A DNA stretch of 64,000 nucleotides from JACCTH01 sp963761985 (GTDB lineage: Bacteria; Actinomycetota; Acidimicrobiia; Spongiisociales; ZC4RG35). This document shows positions 58,771 through 64,000 of this stretch, piece by piece. Where the stretch lies: contig CAVXIT010000013.1 of NCBI GenBank assembly GCA_963761985.1, forward strand, positions 434,001 to 498,000, read 5' to 3'. The position numbers were made by a program, and so were the translations under genes. Position 1 is the stretch's first letter. Each line of letters begins with the position of its first letter. Below the pieces are notes generated by a model that saw only the letters and a program-made list of their open reading frames with translations, had not been told where the DNA came from and ran no database searches.

Positions 58771-59528
58771 GGCACCACCCCCCGGATCACACCGCCGTCG
58801 GCGAGTAGCTCCACCTCGGCACCGAAGATCTTTGCGATCAGGTCAGTTCGGAGCACCTCATTCGGCTGACCGGTGGCCGCGACCGTTCCGCGGTCGAGTA
58901 ACAACAACCGATCGCAGTACTGAGCGGCAAGGGTGAGGTCGTGAAGCGAGCTGACGATGGTGAGCCTTCGCTCTCGCCTAAGCACGTCGACCATACCCAG
59001 CACCGATTGCTGATGGCCGATGTCGAGCGCCGTGGTGGGCTCGTCGAGGAGAAGCAGCGGAGCGTTCTGGGAAATTGCGCGAGCCAGGATCGCACGCTGC
59101 TGTTCGCCTCCAGAAATTGTGGAAAGCGGACGTTCGAGGTGCTCGTTTAGATCGAGTGCGGCCAGGGCTTCTCGAGTCGCGGCGAGATCGGAGGCGCTCT
59201 CACTTCCCAAATAGGAAATGTGCGGAGTGCGGCCCAGCAAGACGTAGTCGGCCACGGTCATCGTCGCCGGGAGAACCGGACGTTGGGGCACCGAGGCCAC
59301 CAGGCGGGCTCGCTCCCGGCCGCCGATAGTCATGAGGTTCATCTCGCCAAACTCGATCGATCCAGAGGCGGCGACCTGACCAAGCAACGCGCGCAGGAGT
59401 GTCGTCTTTCCGGACCCGTTCGGACCGATCAGACCGAGCCACTGGCCGGGCTCGAGATCGAAATCGATCCCTCTGAGGATGCTCCGTCCGTCGAGGGTCA
59501 CAGAAAGCTTCCCAACCCGAAGAGTCAC
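58707..59528 (-). CDS. btuD: cobalamin ABC importer ATPase BtuD
   Basis: This is the ATPase of a FecCD/BtuCD-type importer, 273 residues. It has Walker A LIGPNGSGKTTLLRALLG, Q-loop VASVPQRPVLPATMTVADYVLLGRTPH, signature STISGGEQQRAILARAI, Walker B PLLLLDEPTTALDIGHQ and H-loop VSSLHDLTLAAQYCD. The GTG at 59528 overlaps the permease stop (GTGA). The cobalamin riboswitch at the head of the operon assigns the substrate to B12 rather than iron-siderophore. Confidence 0.9.
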   Translation of the reverse strand: MTLRVGKLSVTLDGRSILRGIDFDLEPGQWLGLIGPNGSGKTTLLRALLGQVAASGSIEFGEMNLMTIGGRERARLVASVPQRPVLPATMTVADYVLLGRTPHISYLGSESASDLAATREALAALDLNEHLERPLSTISGGEQQRAILARAISQNAPLLLLDEPTTALDIGHQQSVLGMVDVLRRERRLTIVSSLHDLTLAAQYCDRLLLLDRGTVAATGQPNEVLRTDLIAKIFGAEVELLADGGVIRGVVPQRLGTRLEIETPTPPSVSAP

Positions 59529-60541
59529 GCTTTGCTCCGCAAGAGGGCCAGAAAGAACGGTGCTCCGAAGAAGGCGGTGACAACGCCGATTGGTAGTTCG
59601 GCGGGGGCGATCAACGAGCGAGCCGCGAGATCGGTGGCCACCATGAAGGCGGCTCCGAACAAAATTGAGAGGGGCAACGTGGATCGATAGCTCGGTCCCG
59701 CCAGAAGCCGCACGGCGTGTGGAACGATGATTCCCACGAATCCGATCAACCCCGAAACGGCGACAGCGGCAGCGGTGCCGAGCGTGGCCGCGGTGACGAC
59801 CAACAGACGGACTCTCCGCACCGGCACCCCCAGGGACTGCGCTTCCGAGTCGCCGACGGCGAGGACATCGAGAAGCCGACGGTGCAAAAGGATCACGACC
59901 GTGCTTATAGCGATGTACGGAAGGACCAGGCGAACGTCGCCCCAGCCGCCACCGAGCCTGCCCAGAATCCAGGAATAAACCACTCGCAGATCGTCTGCCG
60001 ATCGCTGCTGCAAATAGGTTTGGGCAGCAGTGAGAAACGAGGCCACCGCGACGCCGGCCAAAACCAGAGAAGTAATCGCTCGGTCGCCCACCCGATTTCC
60101 AATGGCATAGGTGATGACGACGGCTCCCACCGCGCCGAGAAAAGCCGAGACCGGCACGATTGCGGCGTTGCCCGCGGCGAAGGCGACTGTTGCTCCGAGA
60201 CCGGCTCCCGCCGCCACTCCCAGCAGGTAGGGGTCGACCAGGGGATTGCGAAACACTCCCTGATAGGCAGCACCGCACACTGACAAGGTTGCTCCAACGA
60301 GCGCTCCCAAAGCCACCCGCGGCAAACGCAGATCCCAGAGGATGTCGACCTGCCGAGAGCTGAGTTGATGATCGGTGCTGATGAGCGGAAGCCCATCCAG
60401 GAGCGCTGCAAAGACCTGGTCGATCGGAAGCCGGGCCGGCCCGAAGATGACGCCGGCCAGAGCAGCGGCGAACACCGCAAACGCGCCGAGGACGAAGTTC
60501 GACGGCCGGATCCCGCGAACGAGGGGCGACTCAATGATCAC
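59525..60541 (-). CDS. btuC: cobalamin ABC importer permease BtuC (FecCD family)
   Basis: The 338-residue membrane protein has about ten hydrophobic helices. It shows FecCD-family signatures: LRLPRVALGALVGATLSVCGAAYQGVFRNPLVDPYLLGVAAGAGLG, SWILGRLGGGWGDV, SLGVPVRRVRLLVV and SGLIGFVGIIVPHAVRLLAGPSYRSTLP (ATPase coupling region). It lies between btuF and btuD with 4-base overlaps on both sides. Confidence 0.92.
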   Translation of the reverse strand: MIIESPLVRGIRPSNFVLGAFAVFAAALAGVIFGPARLPIDQVFAALLDGLPLISTDHQLSSRQVDILWDLRLPRVALGALVGATLSVCGAAYQGVFRNPLVDPYLLGVAAGAGLGATVAFAAGNAAIVPVSAFLGAVGAVVITYAIGNRVGDRAITSLVLAGVAVASFLTAAQTYLQQRSADDLRVVYSWILGRLGGGWGDVRLVLPYIAISTVVILLHRRLLDVLAVGDSEAQSLGVPVRRVRLLVVTAATLGTAAAVAVSGLIGFVGIIVPHAVRLLAGPSYRSTLPLSILFGAAFMVATDLAARSLIAPAELPIGVVTAFFGAPFFLALLRSKA

Positions 60542-61488
60542 TCGACCGGTTGCAAGGCGACGGCCTCTGCCACCGCGCGAACGAAATCAACCACGCGCGG
60601 CCCCCAACGGGAGGCAACGTCATCGTCCAACGGAATTACGCGGCCGTTCGTCACTGCCGTCATCTCGGCCCAGCCGGGCCGCGCCGCCACCGTCTCGGAT
60701 GTCTGGCCGGCAAAGCCGGTATCAGCCAGGAAGATGAAGTTGGGATCGGATTCGATCACGTATTCGGCGGATAGCTGCGGATAACCGAACCCGTCCGGGT
60801 CGGCGGGGTCGGCGATGTTTTGCATCCCGAAGAGTGAATAAATCGATCCGATGAAAGTAGTCGAGGTCACCGAGAAAAGCATGGGATCGAGTTCGTGGTA
60901 GTAGGTGATGGGCTCGGCGGCAGGTTCGACACCGCCGACCAGCGTCTCGATCTCGTCTTTCATTTGCTTCGTCAGTAGCTCCGCGTCGAGAGCATGTCCG
61001 GTTGCGACTCCGAGCAGTTCGATCTCGCTGTACACGTCGTCCAAAGTCACCGCTGCGGGCAAGAGGAGCACCGGGATGTCGAGGCTTTGCAGCGATGCGA
61101 CCATGTTGTCGATGTCGTTGGAGATCACCACCAGGTCGGGCTGGTAAGAGGCGATGGCTTCGATGTTCGGGGTGAAACCCGAAAGGTCCGTTAGGGGAAC
61201 CTCGGCCGGATAGTTCGACTGGTCATCGACCGCCACCAATTGTTCCGCAGCGCCGATCTCGGCGAGCATTTCAGTAGCGGTTGGCGACAACGAGACGATG
61301 GCTTCGGGGCGGGCCGGGATCGTCAACGGGCCGATCGCGGTTTCGAGCGTCACCGGAAAACCGGTGAACGCGGTCGTGGTCGCCGGTGGGCTGGTGGTCG
61401 CGATGGCTGCCGATGTCGTCGGTACCGCGGGCGACCCGCACGCAACGACGATGCTTGCCAGCAGAAGACTGCTGAACGTCTTTCTCAT
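60538..61488 (-). CDS. btuF: cobalamin ABC importer binding lipoprotein BtuF
   Basis: The 316-residue protein begins MRKTFSSLLLASIVVACGSP, a lipoprotein signal with the lipidated cysteine at position 17. A Thr/Ser/Pro spacer and a BtuF/FepB-type binding domain follow: PEAIVSLSPTATEMLAEIGAAEQLVAV, LSGFTPNIEAIASYQPDLVVIS and AEYVIESDPNFIFLAD. The ATG at 61488 has the ribosome binding site GGAGG, which lies inside a hairpin (61494-61514). An alternative start at 61503 would lie within that hairpin. Confidence 0.92.
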   Translation of the reverse strand: MRKTFSSLLLASIVVACGSPAVPTTSAAIATTSPPATTTAFTGFPVTLETAIGPLTIPARPEAIVSLSPTATEMLAEIGAAEQLVAVDDQSNYPAEVPLTDLSGFTPNIEAIASYQPDLVVISNDIDNMVASLQSLDIPVLLLPAAVTLDDVYSEIELLGVATGHALDAELLTKQMKDEIETLVGGVEPAAEPITYYHELDPMLFSVTSTTFIGSIYSLFGMQNIADPADPDGFGYPQLSAEYVIESDPNFIFLADTGFAGQTSETVAARPGWAEMTAVTNGRVIPLDDDVASRWGPRVVDFVRAVAEAVALQPVE

Positions 61489-61493
61489 GAATA

Positions 61494-61514
61494 CATCCTC
61501 CATTTAGGAGGATG
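61494..61514 (-). promoter_or_regulatory. hairpin that sequesters the btuF ribosome binding site
   Basis: CATCCTCC (61494-61501) and GGAGGATG (61507-61514) are perfectly complementary around a 5-base loop. On the transcript the arm nearer the start contains GGAGG, the btuF Shine-Dalgarno. Closing this stem would block translation, so it is the expression platform of the adjoining riboswitch. Confidence 0.8.
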
Positions 61515-61720
61515 AAGGGGGCTCGCTGCGACTATCCGTTGTCGCTCAGAACATGACCTTCATCCGAGGTTAGGTTCGACACGAGCACGCAGGCGACCTG
61601 GCTTAGCCCGTTCCCCATTGATCGACTTTGGAGAACGTTCATCACAGTTGCGGGACACCACCGGATTCACACCGGATTTCGCTGCGGGACCGTGGCCGTT
61701 TCGGCGTTGACCAGCCTAAC
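61515..61720 (-). ncRNA. cobalamin riboswitch upstream of btuFCD
   Basis: Read on the minus strand, the leader contains the conserved cobalamin elements in order: GGTCCCGCAGCGAA, CCGGTGTGAATCCGG (61661-61675), GTCCCGCAACTGTGATGAA, AAGTCGATCAAT and the B12 box GCCAGGTCGCCTGC (61589-61602). The spacing and order match AdoCbl-type riboswitches. It precedes btuF and its ribosome-binding-site hairpin, implying translational shut-off when cobalamin is plentiful. Confidence 0.93.
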
Positions 61721-61735
61721 GTCGCGGCGGAGACG

Positions 61736-62353
61736 ATGAACGAAGGCGAACCCGGGTCACGAAAGCGGACTATCGGTCTCGTGATCGCGGTTTTGGCCCT
61801 TGGTCTTGTCGTCGCGGGCTTTGTCCTGCTGGCGGGTGGCGGGTCATTCGCCGAGCTCGTCGATGTGACCCGCGAGGCAGAGGGCGCCGAAGTCTGGCGG
61901 ACGTATTTCACGGCCGAGGATTGCTTGCTCGATGCGCTGACCGAAGACCCGGAAGCGATAGGTGGTGCGATCGAGCGGCTACAGGACCAAACGTCAGCTT
62001 TGGCCGGTCATGTCGATGTCTCACTGACCAACCTCGAGTCCTTTGGGACCCGACCCTGGCAGGGAGGTCTCCGAACCGCGCAGCAGGCAATCGTCGATCA
62101 TTACCTCGTATGGGAAGACCATCTCGCCGCGGCTGGCCCGGTCCTCGACGGAATTGGCTCGGAGCCATCGTCGATCACCGACGGGATCACTACATGGCTC
62201 GAGCTTGCTCAAAACGCCGTTGAACCCATCAGCTCAACCTTTGAGGAGGCCGGCGTCGCCTTCGAGGAAGCCGCCGAATCCGACGCCGACCGCCAGCTCA
62301 TCGAATCGCTTTTTGTCCCCGCCGACGTCAGCTGCACACGCACCGCGGTCTGA
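61736..62353 (+). CDS. membrane-anchored hypothetical protein
   Basis: The 205-residue protein has a short basic cytoplasmic end (MNEGEPGSRKRT), one transmembrane helix (IGLVIAVLALGLVVAGFVLLAGG) and a helical, acidic external domain with two cysteines (AEDCLL and VSCTRT, possibly a disulphide). No family is recognised. The ATG at 61736 has GGCGGAGACG before it. A longer frame from 61628 crosses the riboswitch and was discarded. Confidence 0.7.
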   Translation: MNEGEPGSRKRTIGLVIAVLALGLVVAGFVLLAGGGSFAELVDVTREAEGAEVWRTYFTAEDCLLDALTEDPEAIGGAIERLQDQTSALAGHVDVSLTNLESFGTRPWQGGLRTAQQAIVDHYLVWEDHLAAAGPVLDGIGSEPSSITDGITTWLELAQNAVEPISSTFEEAGVAFEEAAESDADRQLIESLFVPADVSCTRTAV

Positions 62354-62427
62354 GTAGCCCGCGGTGGGCCGATCGACCTATGGTGGCCCCAGGAAGCAGG
62401 CCCACAAGGCCCAAACGGGGAGTGTTT

Positions 62428-64000
62428 ATGCGAAAGAAGGTTGCTATTCCTAGTCGTGGCGTTGCTGGCCCTGGCCACAGCCACTCCGGTCAATGCGGCA
62501 CCCGCCGAAGAACCTGGCGGCGGACCAAAGCCGGTCGAGCTCCAGATCCTCGCGATCAACGACTTCCACGGGGCTATTGCTCCGGTTCCGGATCAGCTTT
62601 GGTTGAATCAACCAGTTGGCCGAGCGGATTACTTCGCCTCGCACATCAGGCAAGCTGAAGCCGGCGTCCGTAACTCAATCGTGGTGTCGGCCGGTGACTT
62701 GATCGGTGCTTCGCCCTTGATCTCGGCCCTGTTCCACGACGAGCCAACGATCGAGGCGATGAATCTGATCGGCCTCGACATCAACGGTGTCGGCAATCAT
62801 GAGTTCGACGAGGGCCCGGCCGAGCTGCTGCGGATGCAAAACGGTGGTTGTCATCCGACCGACGGCTGTCTCGACGGGGACGGCTTCGCCGGAGCCGACT
62901 TTGATTTTCTCGCCGCCAATGTGACGGTCGATGCCACCGGCGACACCCTGTTCCCACCCTACGTGATTGAGAACTACCAGGGCGCCAAGGTGGCGTTCAT
63001 CGGCATGACCCTCGAGGGCACGCCGGCGATCGTCACCCAGGCGGGCGTCGCGGGCCTCACGTTCCACGACGAGGTAGAAACGGTCAATGCCCTCATCTCC
63101 GAGTTGCAGAAGAAAAAGGTTGAGGCGATTGTCGTGCTCCTCCACGAGGGTGGCTTCTCCTCTGGCGGACCAGAGGGAGACGGTTGCGCCGATGGCTTGA
63201 CTGATCCCCTGCGTTCGATCGTCGAAGGTTTTGATGATGCGGTCGACTTGGTGATTGCTGGCCACGTCAACGACGAGTTCGTCTGCGAGGTTGACGGCAA
63301 GTGGGTCACCATGGCCGACAACAACGGTCGCCTGTACACCGATATCGACGTCACAATCGACAAGCTCACCAACGAGCTAACGGTTGTGAGCATCGACAAC
63401 GTACCTACCTACCAGTCTCTGGTGAGCCCGGCGCCGGATCTCACTGCCCTGATAAGCAAGTATCAGGCCCTGAGCGATCCGCTGGCCAACCGGGTTATCG
63501 GCTCCATCACGGCCGACATTCCCGAGGTGTACTCGCCAGCGGGTGAGGCGCCCGCGGGGAACCTCATTGCCGATGCCCAGCTCGCCGCGACGGCGGACCC
63601 GGCCACCGGTGGGGCGGTGGTGGCATTCATGAACCCGGGAGGGATTCGCCAGAGCACCGGCTTCGTCTACTTGGGAAGTCCGGTCGGCGAGGGTGACGGA
63701 AATGTCACTTACGGCGAAGCTTTCTCCATTCAGCCGTTTGGCAACAGCCTGGTGACGATGACGTTGACCGGCGCGCAGATCGAAGCTCTGCTCGAACAGC
63801 AGTTCGGCTCTGAGACCGACGGGATCACCGAGACCAAACCATCCTCCAGGTGTCCGCTGGCTTTGCGTATACGTGGAGCGCCTCGGCGCCGATCGGGTCG
63901 AAGGTGGATCCAGCCTCGATAATGATCAACGGCGTGCCAATCGATCTCGCCGCTACCTACCGGGTAACGGTCAACAGCTTCCTGGCTGACGGCGGCGACG
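62428..64000 (+). CDS. secreted 5'-nucleotidase/metallophosphoesterase (two frame changes, runs off the window)
   Basis: The ATG at 62428 opens MRKK. After one base is removed near 62441 it joins LLFLVVALLALATATPVNA, giving a complete signal peptide. The metallophosphatase domain has LAINDFHGAIAPV, VSAGDLIGASPLISAL, GLDINGVGNHEFDEG, AFIGMTLEGTPAIV and VIAGHVNDEFVC (metal histidines). The 5'-nucleotidase C-terminal domain has AGNLIADAQL, MNPGGIRQS and YGEAFSIQPFGNSLVTMTLTG. A second frame change near 63838 restores LQVSAGFAYTWSASAPIGSKV to the window end. The largest uninterrupted frame is 62441-63922. Confidence 0.85.

Noticed and set aside
59525..61488. iron-siderophore importer as the identity of the ABC operon
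   Set aside because: The protein families alone would allow it, but the cobalamin riboswitch directly upstream assigns the operon to B12 uptake.

Overview
The window reads as a chromosomal segment of a high-GC Gram-positive bacterium of the phylum Actinomycetota, most likely class Acidimicrobiia (the class is inference). The supporting markers are a WhiB-family Fe-S regulator, a bacterial proteasome activator (Bpa), F420 chemistry (CofC plus an LLM oxidoreductase), menaquinone genes, a MurA with Asp in place of the catalytic Cys, and an MsiK-like shared ABC ATPase. Gene density is high. Many neighbours overlap by ATGA, GTGA or TGATG, so translational coupling is the rule.

Layout. 0-6.5 kb: end of folD, isocitrate dehydrogenase, the de novo NAD operon nadA-nadB-nadC, malate dehydrogenase and HU. 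6.5-8.6 kb: GC-rich palindromic repeats, a small secreted protein, an SCP2 protein and a broken DapA-family gene. 8.6-19.2 kb: the most striking region, eleven consecutive minus-strand genes for TadE-like and TadG-like pilus-assembly proteins, arranged as one E-G-E module followed by four E-G modules. None of the Tad motor, platform, secretin or peptidase genes lies in the window. 19.3-22.7 kb: sdhC-sdhA-sdhB, divergent from whiB. 22.9-29.6 kb: small regulators and hypotheticals, Bpa, a peroxidase-related protein, tRNA-Gln and tRNA-Glu followed by a decayed HNH endonuclease, a vanadium-haloperoxidase-like protein and an atypical SDR.

29.7-41.3 kb: an MsiK-like ATPase, a coupled PIG-L/cofC/VOC operon beside an F420-type LLM oxidoreductase, a thioesterase, serA, pgpA, an S9 peptidase, an FAH-family protein and gltX followed directly by tRNA-Glu(UUC). 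41.3-46.4 kb: a wall or membrane-anchored Ig-like protein, an orphan histidine kinase, an ECF sigma factor coupled to a membrane protein with a duplicated external domain, and a secreted protein flanked by palindromic repeats. 46.4-54.6 kb: rpiB, murA, a SpoIID/LytB protein, a NifU-like scaffold, a truncated MeaB-like GTPase, ppdK and a 50-residue metallothionein-like gene. 53.7-58.8 kb: menA, menB, menE, arfB, hydrolase and VOC genes. 58.7-61.7 kb: a btuF-btuC-btuD cobalamin importer behind a cobalamin riboswitch whose last hairpin hides the ribosome binding site. The window ends inside a secreted 5'-nucleotidase.

Together these genes cover core carbon and redox metabolism (TCA cycle, NAD, menaquinone, pyruvate phosphate dikinase), envelope building, B12 uptake and an amplified surface-appendage gene family. 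At least ten genes are interrupted by single-base frame changes, often at homopolymers. The likeliest reason is residual indel error in the assembly, so these genes should be treated as probably intact in the organism. The HNH gene is the exception, because its damage is much denser.
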